Assembly: GCF_030363035.1 (NCBI RefSeq)
Contig: NZ_JAUCMN010000002.1
Location: 434,001 to 498,000, forward strand
Reading direction: 5' to 3'
Length of the DNA stretch: 64,000 bases
DNA from: Curtobacterium caseinilyticum
Lineage (GTDB): Bacteria > Actinomycetota > Actinomycetes > Actinomycetales > Microbacteriaceae
The notes beneath the pieces are model-generated. The model was given only the letters and a program-made list of their open reading frames with translations. It was not told the DNA's origin and searched no databases. The position numbers and the translations under genes were made by a program. Below, piece after piece: positions 24,068-32,817 of the stretch (position 1 is its first letter; every line of letters starts with the position of its first letter).

Positions 24068-24989
24068 CGCCCACGTGCAGGTCGTGCGAGCGGAAGAGGG
24101 CCTGGAAGCGGTCGAGTCGTTCGAGGTGCCACCAGGTGACGCGGACCACCGTCCGGACCTCTCGGCGACGACGGAGACGGTCCTCCCGACGCTTCTCCGT
24201 CCAGACGACGTCGCCCGGGTGCCGCCCTGCGAGCATCGCCGGGTCCGTGTACTTCTGCTTGCCGTCGAACTCGACCACGACCCGGATGTCGGGCAGCCAG
24301 AAGTCGACCCGATCCGTGAAGCCGTCGTGGCGGAACTCGTGTTGCGGCACGACCTGCCCGACGCCGATCTGGACGAGCCGGATCGCCGTGTAGGACTCGC
24401 CGGCGGTCTCGTGGCGGGCGTCGAGGGCAGCGAGGACCGTGCGCGCACGACGCGACCCTCGTCCCGGGCCCGCAGGCAGAGCGTCGGCCAGCTGTGCGGC
24501 GGTGAGGCTGCCGTCCCGTACTGCCGCGTCGATCGCCACCGCCGCGACGTGCACGGGCTCCGTCCGCGCGACGAGGGACGCGGTCGTCGCTCGGTCGCCG
24601 ACGGGCACGCCGTCGAGGCGGGCCGCCGCGAGGTGCAGCGCTCCGGCGCCGGGAGCGTGCAGGATCACGCCGGCTCGGTGGACCGTCTGCTCGATCGTCG
24701 GGACGGTGACGTGGACCCGGTCGGGCGCGGGACCGATCAGCGGCCACCCGTGGATGAGCGCGGCCGTGAGGTGTGTGAACACCCCACCGGCGGGTACCAC
24801 CGGCGCGACGGCCCACACCCGAGCGAGGTGTCGGTCGGCTGGGTCGAGTCCTTCCCAGATGCTCCGGGGGAGGTAGACGCCGTTGTGCAGCCGCACCACC
24901 TCTCCCGCGCGGTGGCGTCGCCGGAGTGTGCGCGCTCGTGAGTCGTCGTCTGCGCGGAGCAGTGCAGGGCGTTCCCGGTGGTACCGCAT
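24030..24989 (-). CDS. AbiEi antitoxin-like / DUF559 nuclease-fold protein
   Basis: 319 aa. The N-terminal part (residues ~1-60, RTLRRRHRAGEVVRLHNGVYL) resembles the winged-helix of AbiEi-type antitoxins. The C-terminal ~110 residues match the DUF559/Vsr-like PD-(D/E)xK fold: GFTDRVDFWLPDIRVVVEFD and GKQKY, giving the Asp...Glu-x-Asp/Lys pattern of a possible nuclease. No AbiEii-type toxin gene is adjacent, so this is an orphan. Such orphans are frequent in Microbacteriaceae as I recall. ATG 24989 has no Shine-Dalgarno. Its last ~13 codons are formed by palindromic element copy 2, and copy 3 lies ~90 bp upstream of its start. This suggests a mobile or recently inserted gene, though this is an inference. 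Confidence 0.7.
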   Translation of the reverse strand: MRYHRERPALLRADDDSRARTLRRRHRAGEVVRLHNGVYLPRSIWEGLDPADRHLARVWAVAPVVPAGGVFTHLTAALIHGWPLIGPAPDRVHVTVPTIEQTVHRAGVILHAPGAGALHLAAARLDGVPVGDRATTASLVARTEPVHVAAVAIDAAVRDGSLTAAQLADALPAGPGRGSRRARTVLAALDARHETAGESYTAIRLVQIGVGQVVPQHEFRHDGFTDRVDFWLPDIRVVVEFDGKQKYTDPAMLAGRHPGDVVWTEKRREDRLRRRREVRTVVRVTWWHLERLDRFQALFRSHDLHVGGETRPGGHIRNA

Positions 24990-25080
24990 GCACCCACGCT
25001 GGCGGCCGAGCGATCCGGTTGAGCGGCAGCGTGCCGACCTGTGGAGGAGCGGGTCCAGTGCACAGCCTGTGGGCGGAACG

Positions 25081-25148
25081 CGAGACTCGCGTCAGCGGAC
25101 ACTTTCGCGTTCGAGCGGCCACAAAAGTGTCCGCTGGGCCGAGCCTCG
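25081..25148. repeat. GAGACTCGG-type palindromic element, copy 3
   Basis: Outer arms CGAGACTCG / CGAGCCTCG (one mismatch) and inner arms AGCGGACACTTT / AAAGTGTCCGCT (25094-25105, 25124-25135, perfect). It lies between the start of the AbiEi/DUF559-like gene and the stop of the APC permease gene, 12 nt from the latter. Confidence 0.75.
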
Positions 25149-25160
25149 GCAGCGCGCGCG

Positions 25161-26585
25161 TCAGCGCAGGGTGCTGTGGCGGCGGCCGTAGGCCAGGTAG
25201 AGCACGGCGCCGGCGACCATCCACAGGCCGAACGCGATCCACGTGCCGGCGCCGAGGAACACCGCGAGCAGGACGCAGCACAGCGTTCCGAGCACCGGGA
25301 CGACGGGGAACAGCGGCACGCGGTAGGAGCGCTCGAGGTCCGGACGGGTGCGGCGCAGCACGATGACGGAGACGTTCACCAGGGCGAACGCGACCAGGGT
25401 GCCGATGCTGGTCGCGTCGGCGAGCTCGCCGAGGGGCACGAGCGCGGCGCCGACCGCGACGACGATGCCCACGATGAGGGTGTTCGGCACGGGGGTCCCG
25501 GTGCGGCGCGAGACCGTGCCGAAGACCTTCGGCACCATGCCGTCGCGGGCCATGGTCAGCAGGATGCGCGTCTGGCCGTACAGCACGGTGAGCACGACGC
25601 TGGCGATCGCGATCACGGCCCCCACCGAGAAGACCAGGGCGACCACCGGCTGACCGGTCACGTCGACGACGATGCGGACGAGCGATGCCTCGTCGGAGGA
25701 GAACGACGTCCACGGGCGGGCCCCGATCGCGGCGACCGCGACCAGGATGTAGAGCGTCGTGACGATCACGATCGACGCGATGATCGCGCGCGGGAGGTCG
25801 CGCCGGGGGTCCTTCGCTTCCTCTCCGGCGGTCGACGCGGCGTCGAACCCGATGTACGAGAAGAACAGGCGGGACGCGGCGGCGGTGACACCAGCTGCTC
25901 CCATCGGCGCGAGCGGCGCGAAGTTGCCGGACCGGAACGCCGTGAAGGCGACGACGACGAAGAAGACCAGGAGGGCGATCTTCACGACGACCATGAGCGT
26001 GTTCGCCCAGGCGCTCTCACGGGCACCGGGCAGCAGGACGGCCGTCGCCAGGAGCACGAGCACCGCCGCGGGGAGGTTCACGACGCCGCCGTCACCGGGT
26101 GGGGCGGCGATCGCCGCCGGCAGGTGCAGACCGAACACGCGGAGTGTCTCGTCGACGTACTCGCTTGCTCCCACCGCGACCGCGGCCACGGAGACGGCGT
26201 ACTCGAGGACGAGGCACCAGCCGCAGACCCAGGCGATGCCCTCGCCCATCGTGGCGTAGGTGTACGAGTAGCTCGAGCCCGAGGTCGGCACGGCCCCGGC
26301 CATCTCGGCGTACGACAGCGCGGAGAGCAGGGCGGCGACGCCGGCCAGGACGAACGAGATCCAGACCGCCGGCCCGGCCAGCGGGACCGCCGTGCCGAGC
26401 ACCACGAGGATGCCCGTGCCGAGGGTCGCGCCGACGCTGATCATCGTCAGGTGCCAGACCCCGAGCGACCGCCGGAGCGGTACCCCGTCCACCCCCGCCG
26501 CGGCCTCGGCCTGCAGCTGGTCGATCGGCTTCCGGCGTGCGAGCTGCTGGCGGAGCGACGTGGGGCGGGGGGACGCGGACGTCAT
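25161..26585 (-). CDS. APC family amino acid permease
   Basis: 474 aa with about 12 membrane helices and short loops. The first helix region SVGATLGTGILVVLGTAVPL is the APC substrate-binding G-x-GIxxG-type motif. FFSYIGFDAASTAGEEAKDP followed by RRDLPRAIIAS is the cationic amino acid transporter signature. It should exchange or import amino acids with protons across the cytoplasmic membrane. ATG 26585 (MTSASPRP) is chosen because AGAGGTCCC precedes it; the longer frame to 26630 runs through the promoter. A promoter is visible at 26621-26649. It diverges from the ABC exporter gene. Confidence 0.9.
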   Translation of the reverse strand: MTSASPRPTSLRQQLARRKPIDQLQAEAAAGVDGVPLRRSLGVWHLTMISVGATLGTGILVVLGTAVPLAGPAVWISFVLAGVAALLSALSYAEMAGAVPTSGSSYSYTYATMGEGIAWVCGWCLVLEYAVSVAAVAVGASEYVDETLRVFGLHLPAAIAAPPGDGGVVNLPAAVLVLLATAVLLPGARESAWANTLMVVVKIALLVFFVVVAFTAFRSGNFAPLAPMGAAGVTAAASRLFFSYIGFDAASTAGEEAKDPRRDLPRAIIASIVIVTTLYILVAVAAIGARPWTSFSSDEASLVRIVVDVTGQPVVALVFSVGAVIAIASVVLTVLYGQTRILLTMARDGMVPKVFGTVSRRTGTPVPNTLIVGIVVAVGAALVPLGELADATSIGTLVAFALVNVSVIVLRRTRPDLERSYRVPLFPVVPVLGTLCCVLLAVFLGAGTWIAFGLWMVAGAVLYLAYGRRHSTLR

Positions 26586-26620
26586 GGGACCTCTGGTGGT
26601 GCGGGGGACGCGGACGGACG

Positions 26621-26649
26621 ATCGTTGCACGGCCCCTGAACGGGGTCAA
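26621..26649 (-). promoter_or_regulatory. promoter of the APC permease gene
   Basis: On the minus strand TTGACC (26649-26644), a 17-bp spacer and AACGAT (26626-26621), 36 nt before the start codon. Confidence 0.6.
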
Positions 26650-26696
26650 ATACTGCGCATCCCGCCGGTGTCCCCAGCCGGGGATAGGTTGGCCAC

Positions 26697-28634
26697 ATGA
26701 GCATGGGCCACGGGATGCGACCGGGCGCGGCGGGCGGGCTGCGCGGCGGCGGGCGGATCTCGAGCGGGGACGTCGCGGCGCAGCGGGCCGCCAACGCCGA
26801 GGCGCCGCGGATCCCGCACCTGCTCCGCCGTATCGCCGGGCTGTTCGCACCGCACCGGCGCGCCATCGTGCTGACCGTGACGCTCGTGCTGGTCGGAGCG
26901 GCACTGTCGGTGATCCCGCCGCTCCTCACGCAGCAGGCCTTCGACCGCGGGCTCTTCCCGCCGTCCGGGCGGCCTGACGTCCCGGTGCTCCTCGAGCTCG
27001 TCGGCGGCATGGTCGCGCTCTGGATCGCGAGCGCGGGCATCGGCATCTGGCAGACGTACCTGACTGCGACCGTCGGCAACAAGGTGATGGGCGCGATGCG
27101 CATGCGGCTCTTCGCGCACCTGCAGCGCATGGAGCTGGCGTTCTTCACGCGCACGAAGACGGGTGTCATCCAGTCGCGCCTGCAGAACGACGTCGGCGGC
27201 GTCGCCAGCGTGCTCAACAACACGATCTCGTCGGTGCTCGGCAACACCGTGACGGTGATCGCAGCGGTCGTCGCGATGCTCCTGCTGAGCTGGCAGATGA
27301 CGCTCGTCGCCGTGGTGCTGCTCCCGCTGCTCGTCGTCGCCCAGCGTCGCGTCGGTCAGGTGCGTGCCCGGATCGCCGGACAGACGCAGGAGTCGCTGTC
27401 CGACATGACCGCGATCACCCAGGAGGCACTGAGCGTCTCCGGCATCCTGCTCGCCAAGTCCTTCAACCAGCAGCGCAGCGAGACCAAGCGCTACGAGGAC
27501 GAGAACCGGAACCAGATCCAGCTGCAGGTGCGCCAGCAGATGTCGGGGCAGTGGTTCTTCGCCATCGTGCAGGTCTTCCTGTCGATCATCCCGGCGGTCA
27601 TCTACCTGGTCGCCGCGTACTTGATCATCGGCGACGTGCCGATCACGGCCGGCACGATCGTGGCGTTCACGACGGTGCAGTCCCGGCTGCTCTTCCCGAC
27701 CGTCGGCCTGCTCCGGGTCGTCCTCGACCTGCAGACCTCCGGCGCGCTCTTCGCCCGCATCTTCGAGTACCTCGACCTGCAGCCGGCGATCACCGACGCA
27801 CCTGCAGCCCGCAAGGTGGACGCCCGCCGGGTCGGGCACGTGGCGTTCGACGACGTGACGTTCGCGTACCCGGACGGCGAGCCCGACAAGCCCACCCTCC
27901 GCAACGTGTCGTTCGAGCTCGAGCCCGGGCAGTTCGCCGCATTCGTCGGACCGTCGGGCGCGGGCAAGACGACGATCTCCTACCTGGTGCCGCGGCTGTA
28001 CGAGGCCTCGGCGGGGTCCGTCCGGTTCGCCGGGGCCGACGTGCGGGACCTCGAGCACGAGGACCTGATGCGCCACGTCGGGATCGTCAGCCAGGAGACG
28101 TACCTGTTCCACGCCACGATCGGCGACAACCTGCGGTACGCCAAGCCGGACGCCACCGACGCGGAGCTCGAGCGGGCGGCGCGTGCGGCGAACATCCACG
28201 AGACGATCGCGTCGTTCCCCGACGGCTACGAAACGGTGGTCGGGGAGCGCGGGTACCGGCTCTCGGGCGGCGAGAAGCAGCGGATCGCGATCGCCCGGGT
28301 GCTCCTCAAGGATCCACCGGTGCTCGTGCTCGACGAGGCGACGAGCGCGCTGGACTCGATCTCCGAGCACGTGGTGCAGACGGCACTCGACACCGCTGCC
28401 GCAGGAAGGACGACGATCGCGATCGCGCACCGGTTGTCGACGATCCGCGACGCCGACGTCATCTTCGTGCTCGACCACGGGCGGATCGTCGAGCGGGGCT
28501 CCCACGACGAGCTCCTCGACCGCGACGGGGTCTACGCCTCCCTGTTCCGTCAGCAGAACGCCACCGCGCACGACCACGACGTGGCGACGACCCCGTTCGT
28601 CGCATCCCAGCCGAGCGCCGGTGGTCCCGCCTAG
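26697..28634 (+). CDS. ABC transporter, fused permease and ATPase (exporter type)
   Basis: 645 aa. After a ~30-residue cytoplasmic lead, an ABC type-1 membrane domain with six helices (for example ALSVIPPLLTQQAFDRGLF and VQVFLSIIPAVIYLVAAYLI) occupies residues ~45-345. The ATPase follows, with Walker A GPSGAGKTT near 418, Q-loop VSQETYL, signature LSGGEKQR near 521, Walker B VLVLDEAT and the H-loop AIAHRLSTI. It works as a homo- or heterodimeric exporter; substrate unknown. ATG 26697 has TAGGTT (26685-26690) 6 nt upstream and no Shine-Dalgarno, so the mRNA is probably leaderless. The stop TAG (28632-28634) overlaps the -10 box of the next gene. Confidence 0.93.
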   Translation: MSMGHGMRPGAAGGLRGGGRISSGDVAAQRAANAEAPRIPHLLRRIAGLFAPHRRAIVLTVTLVLVGAALSVIPPLLTQQAFDRGLFPPSGRPDVPVLLELVGGMVALWIASAGIGIWQTYLTATVGNKVMGAMRMRLFAHLQRMELAFFTRTKTGVIQSRLQNDVGGVASVLNNTISSVLGNTVTVIAAVVAMLLLSWQMTLVAVVLLPLLVVAQRRVGQVRARIAGQTQESLSDMTAITQEALSVSGILLAKSFNQQRSETKRYEDENRNQIQLQVRQQMSGQWFFAIVQVFLSIIPAVIYLVAAYLIIGDVPITAGTIVAFTTVQSRLLFPTVGLLRVVLDLQTSGALFARIFEYLDLQPAITDAPAARKVDARRVGHVAFDDVTFAYPDGEPDKPTLRNVSFELEPGQFAAFVGPSGAGKTTISYLVPRLYEASAGSVRFAGADVRDLEHEDLMRHVGIVSQETYLFHATIGDNLRYAKPDATDAELERAARAANIHETIASFPDGYETVVGERGYRLSGGEKQRIAIARVLLKDPPVLVLDEATSALDSISEHVVQTALDTAAAGRTTIAIAHRLSTIRDADVIFVLDHGRIVERGSHDELLDRDGVYASLFRQQNATAHDHDVATTPFVASQPSAGGPA

Positions 28635-28644
28635 ACTCGGCCGC

Positions 28645-30009
28645 GTGCGATACGCGAACTCGGTCGTCGACCTCGTCGGCGACACCCCGCTCGTCAAGCT
28701 GAACCGCGTCACCGAGGGTCTCCGGGCGACCGTGCTGGTCAAGGTCGAGTACCTGAACCCGGGCGGCTCGTCGAAGGACCGCATCGCGACCCGGATCATC
28801 GACGCGGCCGAGGCCTCCGGCGACCTCCGACCCGGCGGCACCATCGTCGAGCCCACGTCGGGCAACACCGGCGTCGGGCTCGCCCTGGTCGCGCAGCAGC
28901 GCGGGTACCGGTGCGTCTTCGTGCTGCCGGACAAGGTGGGTGAGGACAAGCGCAACGTGCTCACGGCCTACGGCGCCGAGATCGTCGTCACGCCGACCGC
29001 CGTCGCGCCCGACCACCCCGAGTCCTACTACTCGGTGTCCGACCGCCTGGTGCGCGAGATCCCGGGTGCCTACAAGCCGAACCAGTACGCCAACCCGAAC
29101 GGCCCGCGCAGCCACTACGAGACCACCGGTCCCGAGATCTGGCGCGACACCGAGGGGCAGGTCACGCACTTCGTCGCCGGCGTCGGCACGGGCGGCACGA
29201 TCTCGGGCACCGGACGGTACCTCAAGGAGGCGTCCGACGGCCGCGTCCGCATCGTCGGCGCCGACCCCGAGGGGTCCGTGTACTCGGGCGGCACCGGACG
29301 CCCCTACCTGGTCGAGGGCGTCGGCGAGGACTTCTGGCCGTCCGCCTACGACGCCGGTGTACCCGACGAGATCATCGCCGTGACCGACGCCGAGTCCTTC
29401 GCCATGACCCGGCGGCTCGCGCGCGAGGAAGGCCTGCTCGTCGGCGGCTCGAGCGGCATGGCCGTCGTCGCCGCGCTGCGGGCCGCCCGCGACCTGACGG
29501 AGGACGACGTCGTCGTGGTGCTGCTGCCCGACGGCGGTCGCGGCTACCTCGGCAAGATCTTCAACGACCGCTGGATGCGCTCCTACGGCTTCGCCGAGGC
29601 CGACGACGCCCGCACCGTCGGATCGGTCGTCGCCGGCAAGGACGGCCGTCTGCCCGACCTCGTGCACGCGCACCCGTCGGACACCGTCCGCGACGTCGTC
29701 GAGATCATGTCGACGTACGGTGTCTCGCAGATGCCCGTCCTGAGCGCCGAGCCGCCCGTCGTGATCGGCGAGGTGGTGGGTGCCGTCGCCGAGAAGGACC
29801 TGCTCGAGCAGGTCTTCACGGGCAGTGCATCGATGACGGACGCGGTCAGCGGCTTCGTCGGCGACCCGCTCCCGCTCATCGGCACCGGTGAGTCGCTCTC
29901 GGCGGCCCGTCGTGCGCTGGAGGCCGTCGACGCGCTGCTCGTCGTCGACGACGGCAAGCCGGTCACCGTCCTGACGAGGCACGACCTGCTCACGTCGCTC
30001 TCCGAGTGA
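28645..30009 (+). CDS. cystathionine beta-synthase
   Basis: 454 aa. A fold-type II PLP domain has Lys44 in NPGGSSKDRIA, the phosphate loop TSGNTGVGLA and GVGTGGTISGTGRYL. Two CBS modules follow (VVAGKDGRLPDLVHAHPSDT... and VTVLTRHDLLTSLSE), as in full-length cystathionine beta-synthase. It condenses serine and homocysteine to cystathionine, the first step of reverse transsulfuration; an O-acetylserine-type activity is the alternative. GTG 28645 lies 7 nt after TAGACT (28632-28637), and this box overlaps the stop of the ABC gene, so it has its own leaderless start. The stop codon lies in the first unit of the 18-bp repeat. Confidence 0.92.
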   Translation: MRYANSVVDLVGDTPLVKLNRVTEGLRATVLVKVEYLNPGGSSKDRIATRIIDAAEASGDLRPGGTIVEPTSGNTGVGLALVAQQRGYRCVFVLPDKVGEDKRNVLTAYGAEIVVTPTAVAPDHPESYYSVSDRLVREIPGAYKPNQYANPNGPRSHYETTGPEIWRDTEGQVTHFVAGVGTGGTISGTGRYLKEASDGRVRIVGADPEGSVYSGGTGRPYLVEGVGEDFWPSAYDAGVPDEIIAVTDAESFAMTRRLAREEGLLVGGSSGMAVVAALRAARDLTEDDVVVVLLPDGGRGYLGKIFNDRWMRSYGFAEADDARTVGSVVAGKDGRLPDLVHAHPSDTVRDVVEIMSTYGVSQMPVLSAEPPVVIGEVVGAVAEKDLLEQVFTGSASMTDAVSGFVGDPLPLIGTGESLSAARRALEAVDALLVVDDGKPVTVLTRHDLLTSLSE

Positions 30010-30110
30010 GCCCAGCAGTCCGAGTGACCCCAAGCCCGAGTGACCCCCGAAGCCCGAGTGACCCCCGCAGCCCGAGTGACCCAGAAGTCCCAGTGACCCC
30101 CGAAGCCCGA
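30003..30110. repeat. 18-bp tandem repeat containing the stop codon of the CBS gene
   Basis: The heptamer CGAGTGA recurs at 30003, 30021, 30037, 30055 and 30073, with weaker copies near 30090 and 30106; the spacing is 18 bp (16 once). The first copy contains the CBS stop TGA 30007-30009. The unit reads about AGCCCGAGTGACCCCCGA. It fills the gap between the CBS gene and metB. Confidence 0.85.
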
Positions 30111-30125
30111 GGAACCGAAGCACGC

Positions 30126-31271
30126 ATGACCGAGTTCGCCACCCGCGCCGTCCACGCCGGCCAGGACCCCGACGCCACGACCGGTGCCGTCATCCCGCCC
30201 ATCCACGTCACCAGCACCTACGTGCAGGACGGTGTCGGGAACATGCGGAACGGCTACGAGTACTCCCGCGGCGGCAACCCCACACGGGACGCGCTGCAGA
30301 CGCTGCTCGCAGACCTCGACGGCGGCGTCGCGGCGTACTCGTTCGCCTCGGGCCTCGCCGCGGAGGACGCCCTGCTCCGCGCGTACCTCGAGCCGGGCGC
30401 CCGGGTCGTGATGGGCAACGACGTGTACGGCGGCACGCACCGCCTGGTGAACCGGCTGCACGTGCCGTGGGGCGTCGAGCTCGTGGTCGTCGACATGAGC
30501 GACGTCGACCGGGTGCGTGCCGCGCTCGAAGGGGCCCCGGCGAAGACCGTCCTGTGGGTCGAGACCCCCACGAACCCGCTCATGAAGATCGCCGACATCG
30601 CGCTGCTGTCCGAGGTCGGGCACGCCGCCGGCGCGCTCGTCGTCGTGGACAACACCTTCGCGTCGCCCGCCCTGCAGCAACCCCTGTCGCTCGGTGCCGA
30701 CGCGGTGTCGTACTCGACGACGAAGTACCTCGGCGGGCACTCCGACGTGGTCGGCGGTGCGGTCGTGCTCCGCGACCCGGCGTTCGCGGAGCAGGTCGGC
30801 TTCCTGCAGTTCGGCGCCGGTGCGATCGCCTCGCCCTTCGACGCGTTCCTGACCACCCGCGGCATCAAGACGCTGCCCGTCCGCATGGAGCGCCACTCGA
30901 CGAACGCGCAGGCGGTCGCCGAGGCGCTGGTGTCCGCGCCCGGCGTCGAGCGCGTGTTCTACCCGGGTCTCGCCGACCACCCCGGCCACGAGGTCGCGGC
31001 GAAGCAGATGCGCGGCTTCGGCGGCATGCTGTCGGTGGCGCTCACCGGCGGCCCCGAGGCGGCCAAGCGCTTCGTCGAGTCGACCGAGGTCTTCACGCTC
31101 GCCGAGTCCCTGGGCGGCGTCGAGTCGCTGATCGGGTACCCGAGCGAGATGACGCACGCGTCGGTGAAGGGCACCGAGCTCGCCGTCCCGGAGAACGTCG
31201 TCCGGCTGTCCGTCGGCATCGAGGACGCCGGCGACCTGGTCGCGGACGTGCTGCAGGCACTGTCCCGCTGA
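30126..31271 (+). CDS. metB: cystathionine gamma-synthase / gamma-lyase (Cys/Met PLP enzyme)
   Basis: 381 aa. A Cys/Met metabolism PLP enzyme with FATRAVHAGQDPD, YEYSRGGNPTRDALQ, DVYGGTHRLVN, VETPTNPLMKI, the PLP lysine in VSYSTTKYLGGHSDVVGG and the C-terminal ESLIGYPSEMTHAS. The motifs fit cystathionine gamma-synthase; actinobacterial members often have gamma-lyase activity too. Next to a cystathionine beta-synthase the lyase role (cystathionine to cysteine) is at least as likely. ATG 30126 is chosen by family alignment; the in-frame ORF upstream consists of the 18-bp repeat. GAGGAA lies 11 nt before the start. A 61-bp palindrome follows the stop at once. Confidence 0.9.
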   Translation: MTEFATRAVHAGQDPDATTGAVIPPIHVTSTYVQDGVGNMRNGYEYSRGGNPTRDALQTLLADLDGGVAAYSFASGLAAEDALLRAYLEPGARVVMGNDVYGGTHRLVNRLHVPWGVELVVVDMSDVDRVRAALEGAPAKTVLWVETPTNPLMKIADIALLSEVGHAAGALVVVDNTFASPALQQPLSLGADAVSYSTTKYLGGHSDVVGGAVVLRDPAFAEQVGFLQFGAGAIASPFDAFLTTRGIKTLPVRMERHSTNAQAVAEALVSAPGVERVFYPGLADHPGHEVAAKQMRGFGGMLSVALTGGPEAAKRFVESTEVFTLAESLGGVESLIGYPSEMTHASVKGTELAVPENVVRLSVGIEDAGDLVADVLQALSR

Positions 31272-31332
31272 CGCCGTGACGGACGGGAGGCTCCCCACCG
31301 GGCCGGTGGGGAGCCTCCCGTCCGTCACGGCG
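31272..31332 (+). terminator. perfect 30-bp-arm palindrome after metB
   Basis: Arms 31272-31301 and 31303-31332 are perfectly complementary around a single G. The core GGACGGGAGGCTCC recurs in other terminators of the window. It begins the base after the metB stop codon. No U-tract. Confidence 0.85.
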
Positions 31333-31370
31333 ACCGCCGGTCCGTCGGTGCCGGCCCCTAGGCTGGTGCG

Positions 31371-32756
31371 GTGAGCAGCGTGGCGACGAGGTCGGGGATC
31401 CTCGGCGGGCGCTACGCGCTCGCCACCCTCGGCATGGTCGCGATCGTCGGGGTGGCCGCGTTCCAGAACCTCGCGATGACCACGGTCATGCCGGAGATCA
31501 GCCGCGACCTGGACGGGCAGACGCTGTACGCGCTCGCCTTCGCCGCACCCCTCGCCGCCGGGGTCCCGGGCATGGTGCTCGCCGGTACCTGGTCGGACCG
31601 GTCGGGGGGACGGGTCGTCGCCTGGATGTCCGCGGCGCTCTTCGCGATCGGGACCGCGGTGGTGATGACCGCGCCGACGATGGAGGTCTTCCTCGTCGGG
31701 CGTCTGGTCGAGGGCTTCGGCGCCGGAGCGATCGACGTCGTGCTGTACGTGCTCGTCGCGCGGATCTTCCCCGCGGAGCTGCACGGTCCGGTGTTCGCGG
31801 GGTTCGCCGCGGCGTGGGTGGTGCCCGCGCTGGTCGGTCCCGCTGTCGCCGGGGTCGTGACCGAGGTGTGGGGTTGGCACTGGGTGTTCGCCGGGGCGCT
31901 CGGGATCGCGCTCGTCGCCTTCGCGCTGCTCGTCCCGACGCTGTCCCGGCTGCACGCGCCGCCCGTCGACCGACGGCCCGCCTGGCAGGCGGGCCGCATC
32001 GCGTGGTCCATCGGGGCCGCCGTCGCGATCCTGCTGCTCAACGTGGCGCCCGACCTCGGCGTCCGGGGGCGGGTCCTCGCGGTCGTCGTCGGGGTGGTCG
32101 GCACGTGGGCGGCGCTGCGCCCGCTCCTGCCGTCCGGCACGTTCCGCGCCGCCCCCGGGCTGCCGACGGTCGTGCTGCTCCGGGGGCTGGTCGCCGCCGC
32201 GTTCTTCGGGAGTGAGGCCTACGTGCCGTACCTGCTGCAGGCCCAGCACGGGCTGTCCGCGTCCGCCGCCGGACTGGCACTGACCGTCTCGGCCGTGAGC
32301 TGGGCCGGGGCGAGCTGGCTGCACGGTCGGCTCGGCGAGCAGCGCCTCACCGCGACCCGGACGTTCGGGATCGGTACCGCGCTCGTGCTGCTGAGCGTGC
32401 TGGTCGCGCTCGCGGTCGCGGTGTGGGACCTGCCGTGGTGGGTGCTCGTCGTCGGGTGGTTCGTCGGCGGGGCCGGCATGGGCGGGATGTACCCGCGGCT
32501 GTCGATGCTCACGCTGCGGTTCTCGCGCGAGGGTGACGACGGGTTCGCGAGTTCGGCGCTCACGATCGCCGACGCCTCGGGCAGCGTCGTCGGGCTCGCG
32601 GTCACGGGGTTGCTGTTCGTCGGCAGCGGGGGAGCGACGGGCGACTGGTCGTTCCCGCTCGTCTTCGTGGCGATGGCAGGGATCGCGCTCGTGGCCTCGG
32701 CGGCCGTGCACCGGCTGGGACCCGTCCCGCCGCCGACGGTGACGCAGGGCACCTGA
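31371..32756 (+). CDS. MFS transporter
   Basis: 461 aa, about 12-14 membrane helices. The first is GMVAIVGVAAFQNLAMTTVMP, followed by the MFS loop motif GTWSDRSGGRVVAW and helix-5-like GFAAAWVVPALVGPAVAGVV (a drug/H+ antiporter-type motif). It is likely a proton-driven exporter; the substrate is unknown. GTG 31371 has TAGGCT (31359-31364) 6 nt upstream and no Shine-Dalgarno. The following lipoprotein gene has its own ribosome binding site 61 nt after the stop. Confidence 0.88.
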   Translation: MSSVATRSGILGGRYALATLGMVAIVGVAAFQNLAMTTVMPEISRDLDGQTLYALAFAAPLAAGVPGMVLAGTWSDRSGGRVVAWMSAALFAIGTAVVMTAPTMEVFLVGRLVEGFGAGAIDVVLYVLVARIFPAELHGPVFAGFAAAWVVPALVGPAVAGVVTEVWGWHWVFAGALGIALVAFALLVPTLSRLHAPPVDRRPAWQAGRIAWSIGAAVAILLLNVAPDLGVRGRVLAVVVGVVGTWAALRPLLPSGTFRAAPGLPTVVLLRGLVAAAFFGSEAYVPYLLQAQHGLSASAAGLALTVSAVSWAGASWLHGRLGEQRLTATRTFGIGTALVLLSVLVALAVAVWDLPWWVLVVGWFVGGAGMGGMYPRLSMLTLRFSREGDDGFASSALTIADASGSVVGLAVTGLLFVGSGGATGDWSFPLVFVAMAGIALVASAAVHRLGPVPPPTVTQGT

Positions 32757-32817
32757 CGACCCGGCCGGTCGTGCGCGCGAGCGGTAGCGTGGTGTCCCGA
32801 CGAGCGGAGGGACCGGA

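Noticed and set aside
24030-24989. Complete AbiE toxin-antitoxin system
   Set aside because: Only the AbiEi-like/DUF559 gene is present; no AbiEii nucleotidyltransferase toxin gene is adjacent on either side.
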